A stretch of 64,000 nucleotides of DNA from Paenibacillus eucommiae (GTDB lineage Bacteria > Bacillota > Bacilli > Paenibacillales > NBRC-103111), in the NCBI RefSeq assembly GCF_017874215.1, contig NZ_JAGGLB010000001.1, forward strand, positions 1 through 64,000, given 5' to 3'. The notes beneath the pieces are model-generated. The model was not told where the DNA came from. It did no database searches and was given only the letters and a program-made list of their open reading frames with translations. A program made the position numbers and the translations under genes. Numbering within the stretch: position 1 is the stretch's first letter; each line of letters starts with the position of its first letter. Positions 26,504-34,747 of this stretch are shown here, one piece after another.

Positions 26504-27406
26504 ATGACAATCATTCCCGAGTACATGGATGTGTCTGCCAATCTGAATATGAAGAAAGGGCAGCTTCCTTTTTTCATTGGTATTAGCAAGATCCCATGGT
26601 CGACACATCTGCATCATCATGATTTCGTAGAATTCTCCTTAGTGACCAAGGGTAGTGGAACGGAAACCGTAAATGGGAAGACACATCACCTTCGCCCTGG
26701 TGTCGCTTCCTTTCTGCTTCCGCATCATATGCATGAAATTCACAGCGCCCCCGAACATGCGGTGCATAAATATTGCTGTATGTTCGATATCAATATTTTG
26801 TTCGGATCATCCTACGATTCCGATTGGTGCGGCTTACTGTATGAAATCGGCTCGCAGTTCCCTTCCTATGCCGAATTTACGGCAGATGACACGCTGTGGA
26901 TCGAAGATATTTTTGCCAAGCTTATGACGGAAAGCACCAAGCCGCCCCAGCCTGGCCGCAGCAGCATGATACGAGCCATGCTCACGGAAGCGCTGCTCCT
27001 GTTCATCCGCACAGTAAGCCGCAATAGGCAAACAGGCGATTTTGCCAGAGAACCGGAAATGAAGCAGCCCTTCTGGCCGATTTTGCAATATCTACATGTG
27101 CATTACACGGATAAACTTTCCCTCGAAAGCGTTGCCGAGCATTTTAGCGTAAGCTCCCCCTATATCAGCCGGATATTCAAACATTACACAGGGAAAAGCT
27201 TTCTGAACTATCTTCATCAGCTGCGAATTGACTCCGCGGTCAACCTGCTGATTTCCACCAGCATGCCGATTATCGACATTGCCGTTGAGACTGGCTTTGA
27301 ATCCTTCCGTACGTTCTCCCGTGTATTTCAAAACCTGAAGGAGGTTACCCCCAGGGAGTACCGCAACAGGCATGGAATTAGCGACCAGAAAGAGGCCCAA
27401 TCGTAA
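26504..27406 (+). CDS. AraC-family regulator with cupin sensor domain (copy 2)
   Basis: A 300-residue tandem paralogue of the gene at 25521. The cupin part (HHHDFVEFSLVTKGSG) and AraC helices (LSLESVAEHFSVSSPYISRIFK) match almost residue for residue, with differences concentrated in the linker around residues 115-190. Ribosome site and start context (CTGGAGGGTCAATGG then ATG) are also duplicated, so the unit copied included the leader. The two proteins could form heterodimers or respond to different sugars; nothing in the sequence decides. It runs towards the convergent oxidoreductase gene. Confidence 0.9.
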   Translation: MTIIPEYMDVSANLNMKKGQLPFFIGISKIPWSTHLHHHDFVEFSLVTKGSGTETVNGKTHHLRPGVASFLLPHHMHEIHSAPEHAVHKYCCMFDINILFGSSYDSDWCGLLYEIGSQFPSYAEFTADDTLWIEDIFAKLMTESTKPPQPGRSSMIRAMLTEALLLFIRTVSRNRQTGDFAREPEMKQPFWPILQYLHVHYTDKLSLESVAEHFSVSSPYISRIFKHYTGKSFLNYLHQLRIDSAVNLLISTSMPIIDIAVETGFESFRTFSRVFQNLKEVTPREYRNRHGISDQKEAQS

Positions 27407-27449
27407 CACGCTTCGACTCCAAAAAGTATACTGTCAGCTGCCAAGCAGC

Positions 27450-27811
27450 AGGAACAGGCTTTCAGGCGCTGGGGATGAAGAGCTAGTTCTACAGCAGTTC
27501 AGCGGCTGGAGCAGAAAGTTTGAATGTTATAGCGATATTGAGCGTGTGCTTGACTTAACGATGTTTTTGATGATCGTTAAAGAAAGTGTTTCCAGTCAAT
27601 CCGTCACGTTAATGATGTTTTTCATCGCTAAAAGAGGACGGTTGGCCTGACTGGGTGCTTTAAGGGGGTTTTAACGATGTTTTTCATTGTTAAAGTATGT
27701 ATATGGCGAGGATCTCCTGCATTTAGCGATGAAAAACATCGCTAAATGCAGGTAGGCTCAATATGTCAATTAACATATTCATCCCAAGCTTCACCAAAAA
27801 CTTATACTTTC
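27450..27811 (+). repeat. Composite intergenic repeat, copy 4 (5'-truncated)
   Basis: The head and large hairpin are missing. The copy starts at the conserved text CAGGCGCTGGGGATGAAGAG, carries all four palindromes, and ends with AAAAACTTATACTTTC at about 27811, the same tail as copies 2 and 5. Confidence 0.7.
27554..27747 (+). repeat. Palindrome quartet 4
   Basis: Palindromes begin at 27554, 27608, 27670 and 27722 (54, 62, 52). The first has a 3-bp GAT duplication in its loop, which accounts for the longer first interval. The fourth is TTTAGCGATG-N5-CATCGCTAAA, with matching changes in both arms. Confidence 0.85.
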
Positions 27812-27818
27812 CACTTTC

Positions 27819-27866
27819 AAAAAAAAGGACGTACAGAACTCAGTTGAGTTTGTACGTCCTTTTTTG
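27819..27866. terminator. Bidirectional Rho-independent terminator
   Basis: AAGGACGTACA pairs perfectly with TGTACGTCCTT, flanked by A runs on one side and T runs on the other, so it works on both strands. It serves the minus-strand oxidoreductase ending at 27896 and could stop transcripts from the AraC gene. Confidence 0.85.
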
Positions 27867-27895
27867 ATGATTGTTATAGTCGCGTTTGTCTTACC

Positions 27896-28810
27896 TTATC
27901 GAGCAAGCTCCACTTTCTTTCCGCTGTCGCGGCTTTCATTGGCGGCTTCAAGGAAGCGGATAATCTCCAGCGTTTCTGAAGAATCCACATCAGGCTTTCC
28001 TGTTTGGAACATTAGCAAAATACGCTCCAGCATGCCTGCATAGGCAGGCTTGGGATGAGCGCTTGTATCCACAAAGCTGTTTGTCTTCTTGCGCTGAATG
28101 GCCGCGCTGAACGCATAGTTTCCTTCCCGGTTTCCTCTAACCACTCCGATTCGGCCATCCTTCCAAGTCCCTACCACGACATCATGCTCATCCGTTGTCG
28201 TAACCGAAACATTGGCACAGCCTTTGCCCATAATTGTAAACAACATTTCTACAGAATGAATACCGTACCAGAACAGGCCAGGCTGAGTAGGCTCAATACT
28301 CATTGGGCCAAAGCAATCCGCACCTATGATGACATCGTCCTGCTCCGATCCCAGCTCATCGACCAGCCCCTGTGCATAACGAAGTGAAGAACAGCTCATC
28401 AGAGGAATCTTGTGCTCGGCTGCTATCGCAAACATTTCCTCTGCATGCTTACTGCTGACAGCAAACGGTTTATCAACGAAAACTGGCTTTCCGAATGGAG
28501 CTACCTTTTTCAGCAAATCCAGGTGTACACGGCCATCTACCGAAACAATCAGAATGGCATCGCTCTGTTCCGCCACAGCCTCTGCTGAATCAACAATGGT
28601 TACGCCGTATTGTTCCTTAAGTTCACTCGTATATTTGTCTACCCTGCCATAGCTCAATTCAAAGTCGGGCGAAGGTACACCTGGGTATGCGATTTCAATT
28701 TTCCCGCCAGGTACATGATAGGGATTCTGGGGATCATTTAATATGGCGGCAAATGCAGACACATGGGACGTGTCCAAGCCGATCATGCCGAGTTTCAATG
28801 TTTGCTGCAT
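27896..28810 (-). CDS. Gfo/Idh/MocA-family oxidoreductase
   Basis: A 304-residue NAD(P)-dependent sugar or cyclitol dehydrogenase-like protein. The N-terminal Rossmann strand LKLGMIGLDTSHV replaces the usual GxGxxG with a degenerate form, DAILIVSVDGRVHLDLL follows, and the catalytic EKP motif is seen as VDKPFAVS near residue 112. The C-terminal domain carries FWYGIHSVEMLFTIMG, with the conserved His of the family. Degenerate dinucleotide glycines raise the chance that it binds cofactor atypically. TAGGAGGAG precedes the ATG. Monocistronic between two composite repeats; it may oxidise a sugar made available by the nearby importers. Confidence 0.83.
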   Translation of the reverse strand: MQQTLKLGMIGLDTSHVSAFAAILNDPQNPYHVPGGKIEIAYPGVPSPDFELSYGRVDKYTSELKEQYGVTIVDSAEAVAEQSDAILIVSVDGRVHLDLLKKVAPFGKPVFVDKPFAVSSKHAEEMFAIAAEHKIPLMSCSSLRYAQGLVDELGSEQDDVIIGADCFGPMSIEPTQPGLFWYGIHSVEMLFTIMGKGCANVSVTTTDEHDVVVGTWKDGRIGVVRGNREGNYAFSAAIQRKKTNSFVDTSAHPKPAYAGMLERILLMFQTGKPDVDSSETLEIIRFLEAANESRDSGKKVELAR

Positions 28811-29042
28811 ATTTTCTTTCTCCTCCTAGTCAAAATAACTAATCAAAATCAATCTCTGTTCCTACCTATCATAGAACGAAAGCACGCCACAAACATGCCA
28901 GATACGAAATGAAAACGGTCATTTTTTATCCAGGAAAGAAAATTAACCACAATCACTACATTTTGATCGATACCTATTATTATGTAAGAAAACGCCTTGC
29001 GGCGTCCTTTGATGTGCGTGTTCGTGAATTTGGTGCATTGCG

Positions 29043-29167
29043 GAGAGAATGGCTGTGGGCTCCAGCCGCTGTTAAAGATTTGTTCCCTGAATGGAATGGA
29101 TAAGGAGGTAGGAACAAATCTTTAAAGGCGGACGCTACCGCTCTTCCGCCCACAGCCATTCCCTCTC
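29043..29167 (+). repeat. Large hairpin of composite repeat 5
   Basis: GAATGGCTGTGGG (29047-29059) pairs with CCCACAGCCATTC (29149-29161), and AAAGATTTGTTCC pairs with GGAACAAATCTTT inside. Confidence 0.82.
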
Positions 29168-29310
29168 TTTAGCTACGATCGCACGAACACCAAGCTCAAA
29201 CGGACAGCCAGCAAGGGTTTTTCTCTTGGTTAGAGGAGATTTCCCAGCGGGCGCAGGCGCTGGGGATGAAGATCGCGCGCAACTGAGAAGGAGCTACTAC
29301 TTTAACGAAC

Positions 29311-29392
29311 TTTAATGATGTTTTTCATCGCTAAAAGCACTGGGTCCTCTCTATATCTATACTTTAAAAAAACATCGCTAAGTGGAGTACAC
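29311..29392 (+). repeat. Palindrome quartet 5, internally deleted
   Basis: The first palindrome (TTTAATGATG-TTTTT-CATCGCTAAA) is intact at 29311. At 29363, 52 bp on, a left half TTTAA is joined directly to a right half AAAAACATCGCTAAG, followed by the text normally found after palindrome four. This is what a deletion between palindromes two and four would leave. Confidence 0.75.
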
Positions 29393-29617
29393 GTTCATTT
29401 CGGCGGAGGGCGGGCTGCTTCTAACGCTTAAAAAAGGACTGCCAATAGAGGTTGCTTTCTGAGGGAAGGGGATAGTGGCGATAGGGAAATCTGTGCTTCC
29501 TTTCTGATTCCCTTGGTGAATGAACAGTCACACCGACTACTTCATCACTGTAAAGCTGCATCATGTGAATGATTCCTTTCACTCCAGGCATCCCAAAACT
29601 TATACTTTCAGTTCATA

Positions 29618-29655
29618 AAAAAGAGTGCCTCAAAATCCATTGATTTTGAAGACAC
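29618..29655 (-). terminator. Terminator after the SDR gene
   Basis: GTGCCTCAAAATC pairs with GATTTTGAAGACAC around CATT with one mismatch, followed on the minus strand by a run of seven T. It ends the operon of the dehydratase and dehydrogenase. Confidence 0.8.
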
Positions 29656-29657
29656 CC

Positions 29658-29697
29658 TTAGACCCTTAGACCCTTAGACCCTTACACCCTTACACCC
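29658..29697 (+). repeat. Tandem octamer TTAGACCC x3 + TTACACCC x2
   Basis: Five 8-bp units lie head to tail between the SDR stop codon and its terminator, in the expected 3' untranslated region. Confidence 0.85.
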
Positions 29698-29759
29698 TTG
29701 CTTGCTTCCTTACACACTTCTCTTCGACAACTCAAGGACCCGCGTATCAATCCCGGCTT

Positions 29760-30527
29760 TTACAAATCAATCGTCAGCCCACCATCTGCCACCAGCGTAG
29801 CTCCAGTCATAAAAGAATTGTCCGGGCTTGCGGCGAACATGATTACTGAAGCAATCTCATCCGGCTGTCCGACTCTGCCTATGGGCTGAGATTCGTTCCA
29901 CTGCTGCATAATTTCTTCCCGCGGCGTATCCAGACTCTTCACACTTGCTTCCAGCATTGGCGTCTGCACGGCTCCAGGAAGCACCACATTGACACGAATG
30001 TTCTGCTTGGCGTAATCAAGAGCGATAGCCCTCGTCATCGAAACAATTCCGCCCTTTGAAGCCGAGTAAGCGGAGTAGCCCTCCAAAGTTGCTACGGCAT
30101 GAACCGAGCTAACATTGACAATAACACCGCCACCGGCTTCGACCATGGAAGGAATCACCTCACGGCAAAATAAAAAAACGGAGGTTAAATTGTTAGTGAT
30201 CACTTCATTCCATTTGTCCAAGCTAAGATCCGTCAAGCGGATTTGCGGACATACGGCCGCATTGTTCACCATTACATCGATTTTGCCATAGAGTTTCAGC
30301 GTGTCGCCAATGACCCTCCTGACATCTGCTTCCGAAGATACATCCGCAGCCATAGCAACCGCCTGGTAGCCTTCTTCGGTAATTTCCTGTGCAACCCGCT
30401 CCGCCTTTTCCGCAGTCCGGTTCACGACAACAACGCTTGCGCCAGCCGCGGCAAACCTTCTGGAGACGGCACGCCCGATCCCACCGCCACCGCCTGTCAC
30501 TACGATCACTTTACCTTCCCAACTCAT
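29760..30527 (-). CDS. SDR-family NAD(P)-dependent oxidoreductase
   Basis: A 255-residue classical short-chain dehydrogenase. TGGGGGIG (residues ~11-18) is the dinucleotide-binding glycine motif, NNAAV near 88 the structural NNAG-type motif, Ser near 138 in VNVSSVHAVA and YSASK near 151-155 complete the catalytic Ser-Tyr-Lys set, and the end VADGGLTIDL is typical. It probably oxidises a sugar, sugar acid or polyol with NAD or NADP. GGGGAGG precedes the ATG. It lies 22 bp after the enolase-superfamily gene on the same strand, so they share a transcript and probably consecutive steps of one sugar-acid pathway. Confidence 0.92.
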   Translation of the reverse strand: MSWEGKVIVVTGGGGGIGRAVSRRFAAAGASVVVVNRTAEKAERVAQEITEEGYQAVAMAADVSSEADVRRVIGDTLKLYGKIDVMVNNAAVCPQIRLTDLSLDKWNEVITNNLTSVFLFCREVIPSMVEAGGGVIVNVSSVHAVATLEGYSAYSASKGGIVSMTRAIALDYAKQNIRVNVVLPGAVQTPMLEASVKSLDTPREEIMQQWNESQPIGRVGQPDEIASVIMFAASPDNSFMTGATLVADGGLTIDL

Positions 30528-30549
30528 CTAGCTAGCCTCCCCTATTTTG

Positions 30550-31704
30550 CTATTCAGTCCGCAGACGCTTTTCCCATCCTTGCTTAAAGAGCGGCAGCCA
30601 GTTTCCGACATGATAAGGATGATTTCCAAGCTCTTCCAAGTTCAATTCTACTCCAAGCCCCGGTCCTTCCGGAGGCTGCAAATATCCGTTCTGAACCTTC
30701 ATGGCCGGCTGCAAAACATGCTCTTCCCAAGGCTCGTTAAACTCATCAAAAATCTCATGCATATAAAAATTAGGAGTAGCCATATTCAGATGCGCGCACA
30801 CAACCGAGCATACCGGGCCTTGCGCGCTGTGCGGTGCTATAACACCGTTATGAGCATGAACCATCCCGTTAATTTGCTTGGAAGCAGAGATCCCGAGGAA
30901 TTGTGGCTCCGGTTGGATGATATGCACGGCATCATGCTTCAGCAGCTCAGCGAATTGCTCGCGGCTATAATAATCTTCTCCGCAAGCTACCGGTACCGGA
31001 CTGCGTCTGGCCACTTCAACCATGGAAGAAACCAGGTGCGGAGGTACAGGTGCTTCGAACCATGTTGGCTTGTATGGCAGCATCGCGTCTGCAAACTGCA
31101 ACGCAGTGTGCACGGTGAAGCGGTTATGCCCCTCGATCAGAATATCCACATTTGGACCTACAGCCTCCCGCACAGCTGCAATAATTTCCAGAGAAAGATC
31201 GAAATCGGCACGGTCCACAGTCCGCCATGCGGAGCCAAAAGGATCGAATTTCAATGCCGTATACCCTTTAGCCGTTACAAGCTTGGCCAATTCATGAAAA
31301 TTCTCCGGCGTTCTCGCCCCACGGTACCAGCCATTGGCATAGCAGCGCAGCTTTTCATGACAGCGTCCGCCAATCAGCTTGTAAATCGGCTTGTTCAACG
31401 CCTTGCCCATAATATCCCAGCAGGCGGTTTCAATCGCAGCAAGCGCTGAGCCCTGGATTTGACCGCCATCCGAATAGACATCACGGAACAGCTTTAATCC
31501 AATAGTCTCAACATCAAATGGATCCATGCCAATGACCAAATGCTTAAGCTCATGAATGGCCGCTTCAACCGTTTTGGCAAAGCCATTCAATGTTCCTTCT
31601 CCAAGACCAACAATGCCTTCATCCGTCTGTACCTGAACGAAAAGCCAATTTTTCCAAGGGTTCCCCAAAATGTGTGTAGTTATATCTATGATCTTCAATG
31701 TCAT
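30550..31704 (-). CDS. Mandelate racemase/enolase-superfamily dehydratase (galactonate-dehydratase-like)
   Basis: A 384-residue enolase-superfamily protein. The N-terminal capping domain (1-125) ends in the barrel entry GYTALKFDPFGSAWR, whose KFDPFG resembles galactonate dehydratases. Metal ligands are likely Asp in DILIEGHNRF, Glu in WFEAPVPP and Glu in ACGEDYYSR; HSAQGPV near 310 offers a catalytic His. The likely reaction is removal of water from an aldonate to give a 2-keto-3-deoxy acid. GAAAGGGATGG precedes the ATG. It is first in an operon with the SDR dehydrogenase, and a GntR regulator gene follows upstream on the same strand with a TTGTATACA-type site between them. Confidence 0.87.
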   Translation of the reverse strand: MTLKIIDITTHILGNPWKNWLFVQVQTDEGIVGLGEGTLNGFAKTVEAAIHELKHLVIGMDPFDVETIGLKLFRDVYSDGGQIQGSALAAIETACWDIMGKALNKPIYKLIGGRCHEKLRCYANGWYRGARTPENFHELAKLVTAKGYTALKFDPFGSAWRTVDRADFDLSLEIIAAVREAVGPNVDILIEGHNRFTVHTALQFADAMLPYKPTWFEAPVPPHLVSSMVEVARRSPVPVACGEDYYSREQFAELLKHDAVHIIQPEPQFLGISASKQINGMVHAHNGVIAPHSAQGPVCSVVCAHLNMATPNFYMHEIFDEFNEPWEEHVLQPAMKVQNGYLQPPEGPGLGVELNLEELGNHPYHVGNWLPLFKQGWEKRLRTE

Positions 31705-31778
31705 CCATCCCTTTCAGCATACTGCAATTTGATGACCTAAATTTAGCATAGGGATTACAGATTTTCAATATGTCTAAC

Positions 31779-31788
31779 TTGTATACAT
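31779..31788. promoter_or_regulatory. GntR-type palindrome TTGTATACAT
   Basis: TGTATACA is a perfect palindrome between the regulator stop and the dehydratase start, about 75 bp upstream of the latter. FCD-type GntR proteins often bind TnGTnnACnA sites, so the adjacent regulator may bind here. Confidence 0.45.
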
Positions 31789-32429
31789 TATAACAAAATC
31801 ATTTTCACAAATTCAATATGCTTGGCAATAAGCTGTTCTGTCACCAGCGGATCATTTCCTGCTAATGCATCACGAATACTGCGATGTTCCTCCAGACTGC
31901 CCCAGAGACGTTTCTTATTTTTGATAAAAGTTGTCCGTACTGCAATAATAAACTTGTCCTGAATCCTTGACATGGCTTCTGCAAATTCAGAGTTATCGAG
32001 GCTATCCACGATCATTTCATGAAATTGGCGATCCAAATGGACATACTTGATAACATCTTCAGCCTGCACAGCAGCAGCTTGTGCCTCTAAGTTAGCATCG
32101 AGCCTGGAGAAGAACAAGGCATCCAGCTTTCCGGTCAATTGGCGCACAGCAAATGTCTCCAGAGCCAGCCTCAGCTCATAAATCTCTAATATTTTTTTCA
32201 AAGATATTTCCTGGACGATTACTCCTTGCTTGGGTGATAGTTTTACAAGTCCCATCATTTCCAGGCGGTCTAGAGCCGAACGAATCGGAGTCTTGCTCAT
32301 TTCCAGCAGCTCGCTGAGCGCTTTTTCCGAAAGAAAGGTGCCTCCGCTCCACTCCCCATTGACGATTCGCTCCTTGATTACTTCGTATGCCGTTTCTTTC
32401 AATGTTTTTGTTGATTGCACATCACCCAT
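31788..32429 (-). CDS. GntR-family regulator, FadR/FCD type
   Basis: A 213-residue regulator. Residues ~8-75 form the winged helix (SEKALSELLEMSKTPIRSALDRLEMMGLV) and ~85-210 the all-helical FCD effector domain (LRLALETFAVRQL, DRQFHEMIVDS, EEHRSIRDAL). The Asp and His residues in DRQFH and EEHR are in the places where FCD proteins bind a metal. This type commonly represses sugar-acid catabolic genes and is released by the substrate. It sits directly upstream of the dehydratase/dehydrogenase operon on the same strand and is the most likely repressor of it. Confidence 0.9.
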   Translation of the reverse strand: MGDVQSTKTLKETAYEVIKERIVNGEWSGGTFLSEKALSELLEMSKTPIRSALDRLEMMGLVKLSPKQGVIVQEISLKKILEIYELRLALETFAVRQLTGKLDALFFSRLDANLEAQAAAVQAEDVIKYVHLDRQFHEMIVDSLDNSEFAEAMSRIQDKFIIAVRTTFIKNKKRLWGSLEEHRSIRDALAGNDPLVTEQLIAKHIEFVKMILL

Positions 32430-32557
32430 GGATGATCATGATCTCCCCTCTGCTTTTTACAGATTAGACTATCACAGTTGACTCGAATCGTAAACACAAG
32501 CAACACGTTCATGCTATACTATTAGCAATGAATTTGCAGCGAAAGGGGGCTAACGGT

Positions 32558-33229
32558 ATGGGATTGCGTGATCAGGCATACAGTACCATTTTCCAATGGA
32601 TTATGTCAGCTCGATTACCCAGAGGATCCGTCACCTCGGAGGTCGAGCTAAGCAGCATGCTAGATATGAGCCGGACTCCCGTTAGGGCTGCTTTGCAGCA
32701 ATTGGAAACGGAAGGCTATGTGCGGATCGTCCCCAAGCATGGGGTTATTATTTTGGACACATCAGCTCAGCGAGTGAGTGATTTAATAGAGGTCATTGCC
32801 TCACTTGTCTGTTATGCCATAGCGCATTCCAGACATGTCGGTCAGGATGAAATGGCCAGCAGTGCTGCAGATTTGTGGGCTTCAGCTGCGTATTTGCTGT
32901 ACAAAGGCGAGGAAATTGAGGCCAGCGATTTGCAGACACAGGAAAAAACGACCTTTAAAGTCGAGGCGCTGATTGCGTTCGAATACCAGATGCTGGAACG
33001 CATCATCTCTATTTGTAATAACAAGGAGATGGACCACACGTTCAAAATGACGACAACAAAGCTTTTCTGGTTTCAAAATAAACGTCGATGGCATCCGCCT
33101 TACCACTATGAAACAGTTGAATGCCTGGAACAATTCATTTCCAGACTAACAAAACGCCAGGCTGAATCATTGGACACAATGGACACGTTGTTTGCTTATT
33201 TTCATATTTTAAAAAAGACTTGGGTATAA
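32558..33229 (+). CDS. GntR-family regulator with divergent C-terminal domain
   Basis: A 223-residue protein with an N-terminal GntR winged helix (residues ~5-70: SEVELSSMLDMSRTPVRAALQQLETEGYV). The C-terminal part is helical and about the length of an FCD domain, but the conserved metal-binding Asp and His residues are not evident, so effector binding may differ. The ATG at 32558 has AAAGGGGG nine bases upstream; the longer start is not supported. It is divergent from the FCD regulator, with 128 bp between them, and could be co-regulated or regulate the same operon. Confidence 0.82.
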   Translation: MGLRDQAYSTIFQWIMSARLPRGSVTSEVELSSMLDMSRTPVRAALQQLETEGYVRIVPKHGVIILDTSAQRVSDLIEVIASLVCYAIAHSRHVGQDEMASSAADLWASAAYLLYKGEEIEASDLQTQEKTTFKVEALIAFEYQMLERIISICNNKEMDHTFKMTTTKLFWFQNKRRWHPPYHYETVECLEQFISRLTKRQAESLDTMDTLFAYFHILKKTWV

Positions 33230-33318
33230 GTGTATAACCCTAATCCTGGTGTAGTATTGCATTATTGCATAGCAAAAAAGCCACTCAGCAGAGCGGCAGA
33301 AAAATATCATTCATTTGA

Positions 33319-33342
33319 ACCGCGGCTTTCCAGCCGCGGTCA
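33319..33342. terminator. Convergent terminator hairpin
   Basis: ACCGCGGCT pairs with AGCCGCGGT around TTTCC-type loop bases. It lies between the plus-strand GntR gene and the minus-strand nuclease pseudogene and overlaps the stop codon of the latter. T-rich but not pure T tracts follow on both sides. Confidence 0.65.
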
Positions 33343-34379
33343 TTTATTTGCATGCAGCTGTTTAATTTCCTCCGAGCTCAGCCCGGTTGCCTTCTGAATC
33401 ATATCTATATCTGCCTTCAAGGCTAGCAGGTTTCGGGCTACTTCAATTTTTCCTTCTTTGATTCCTTCAACTTTCCCTTCTTTTATTCCTTCTGCCTTGA
33501 TGCGTGGATCAATCAACGTCTTCACCATCTGCAGCACCTCCTTGTCAATCTTTCTGAATTCGCCGTAACGACGTACAAATATGTCGTAATGTTCTGCAGC
33601 ACACGCAGGATACGCTCAAGATCCCCGGTGCCGATCTCTTTCGCATCATGCAGTTCACCGAGCACCTCGAGGGTTTTCTCTATCGTCTTTTTCATTTGCT
33701 CAAATTGCTCCGAGATTAAGAGGCTCTTTTCTTTCTCCGGCTTCTTGCTTTCGTAAATCAGCTTTAATCTCTTGCGCGAACTGAAAGCTAATAGCGGCAA
33801 TAATGCATACAGCTTCTGGCGTTTCAGCATTTCTGGCGTATAGGTCCAGTATTTCATTGTTGGAACTGTATATTCTACCTCACGGCCGTCTGGGAGGCTT
33901 AACGCGAGTGATTGAGATTCCTGGATGGCTTCATTTTCTTCCAAATAAATAACAAGCTGCCGCGGGAACTTCATCAAAATTTTCTCTTGAGGGTTTCCCG
34001 TTGTAAACGCCCCGGACGCTTGTGCCTCTTCGAGCGCTTTCTTAAAACCATACTGGAACAGGCGAACCACCATCATATTGTCGTTAAGTGTCTGAAACTC
34101 GATATGAAATGTAATCGTTTCTTGCTTCGAGGTCACTGTTATGAACATATCGCCGATCGTACGGTCATATTCATCATCCACAAATTCGCCATTGCTGTAC
34201 GCTATGGACACATCACTGCTGACGAATTTTTCGTCAAATAGCCCGTTGATCAGTTGAATGGTGATATCCTTAGAGAGCTTGAATAGCACCCGTAGGATTT
34301 GGTCCAGCTTCAATTGTTCCCGGTCTTTCCGTGTCAATTTCTTTTTTGATTTTTGTGAATTGGCCTTATCGTTTTCCAT
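33340..34379 (-). pseudogene. Rpn-type PD-(D/E)XK nuclease/putative transposase, frameshifted
   Basis: The minus-strand frame from 34379 encodes the family body: a lysine-rich start, FDEKFVSSDVSI, DMFITVTSKQETITFHIEFQTLNDNMMVVRLFQYGF (nuclease core with Glu/Gln motif), then PRQLVIYLE. Near 33571-33585 the frame shifts: after TTYLYV the original frame gives VTANSERLTRRCCRW and stops, while the -1 frame gives RRYGEFRKIDKEVLQMVKTLIDPR and continues into EGIKEGKIEVARNLLALKADIDMIQKATGLSSEEI, the normal family C-terminus. So a single-base deletion (or a sequencing error) split one gene in two. No classic slippery heptamer is at the junction, so programmed shifting is unlikely. Rpn proteins act as recombination-promoting nucleases and are often mobile or decayed. 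Confidence 0.82.
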
Positions 34380-34558
34380 GCCCTTATTATAGCATAATTG
34401 GCTTAAAGGGAAAACAATAAGCTTAATAAAAATTACATTATTTTCAAATTATAAATTCAACAAACATCCATCCGTGCGAGCAAAAGCGTATTGATGTAAT
34501 AGTCTGCAACTATATTTACATGTCCATTGTCATCCAACATCGGATTGGCCTTTGACAC

Positions 34559-34698
34559 AAAAAACGCCTTGCGGGACTGTTGACAAAAACCAATTTTTCG
34601 AAAAAAGACTTTTAGATTCCCAGTTTTTACAAGGGTTCTCAAACGTCAATTTCGTCAAAAAGGTAATTTATCAACAGTCCCTTGCGGCGTTTTTAATG
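34559..34698 (-). terminator. Terminator split by an insertion in its loop
   Basis: AAAAAACGCC (34559-34568) and GGCGTTTTT (34686-34694) would form a strong hairpin with the tetraloop TTGC if the 105-bp insertion and one repeat copy were removed. It lies downstream of the minus-strand permease gene ending at 34748 and has T runs on the correct strand. Confidence 0.65.
34575..34679. mobile_element. MITE-like insertion, 105 bp, in a terminator loop
   Basis: The element starts GACTGTTGACAAA and ends TTTATCAACAGTC, inverted repeats matching at 9 of 9 and then 12 of 13 positions. CCTTGCGG flanks it at 34567-34574 and 34680-34687, an 8-bp direct repeat. Because ends and target overlap, it can also be read as GGGACTGTTGA...TCAACAGTCCC with a 4-bp TTGC duplication. 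No protein is encoded; a full-length transposase must act in trans. The parent family cannot be named with confidence. Confidence 0.8.
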
Positions 34699-34747
34699 CA
34701 CTTATTTATCCGATTGACCTTGGGCCTTTGACCTTTAACCTTCAACG

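Larger units (their letters stand above)
28985..29607 (+). repeat. Composite intergenic repeat, copy 5 (cleanest head and hairpin)
   Basis: Head GAAAACGCCTTGCGGCGTCC then TTTGATGTGCGTG, large hairpin at 29043-29167, text CAAGCTCAAACGGACAGCC, CGCTGGGGATGAAGA, a reduced palindrome set, CACGTTCATTTCGG and the tail AAAACTTATACTTTC. It fills nearly all of the gap between the oxidoreductase start and the SDR gene end. No coding frame is apparent. Confidence 0.8.
34380..34747. other. Spacer with interrupted terminator and MITE
   Basis: This 370-bp gap holds the terminator of the ABC importer operon, split by a MITE-like insertion at 34575-34679. The remaining sequence next to the nuclease gene is A/T-rich, with a short minus-strand frame (34457-34642) that shows no recognised domain or ribosome site. 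Confidence 0.6.

Noticed and set aside
33560-33590. Programmed -1 frameshift in the Rpn-type gene
   Set aside because: The junction lacks an X-XXY-YYZ slippery heptamer and a clear downstream pseudoknot; decay or sequencing error is simpler.
34457-34642. 61-residue minus-strand frame ending in ADYYINTLLLARMDVC
   Set aside because: It spans part of the MITE and terminator and has no ribosome site. The end might be a gene remnant but no family could be named.
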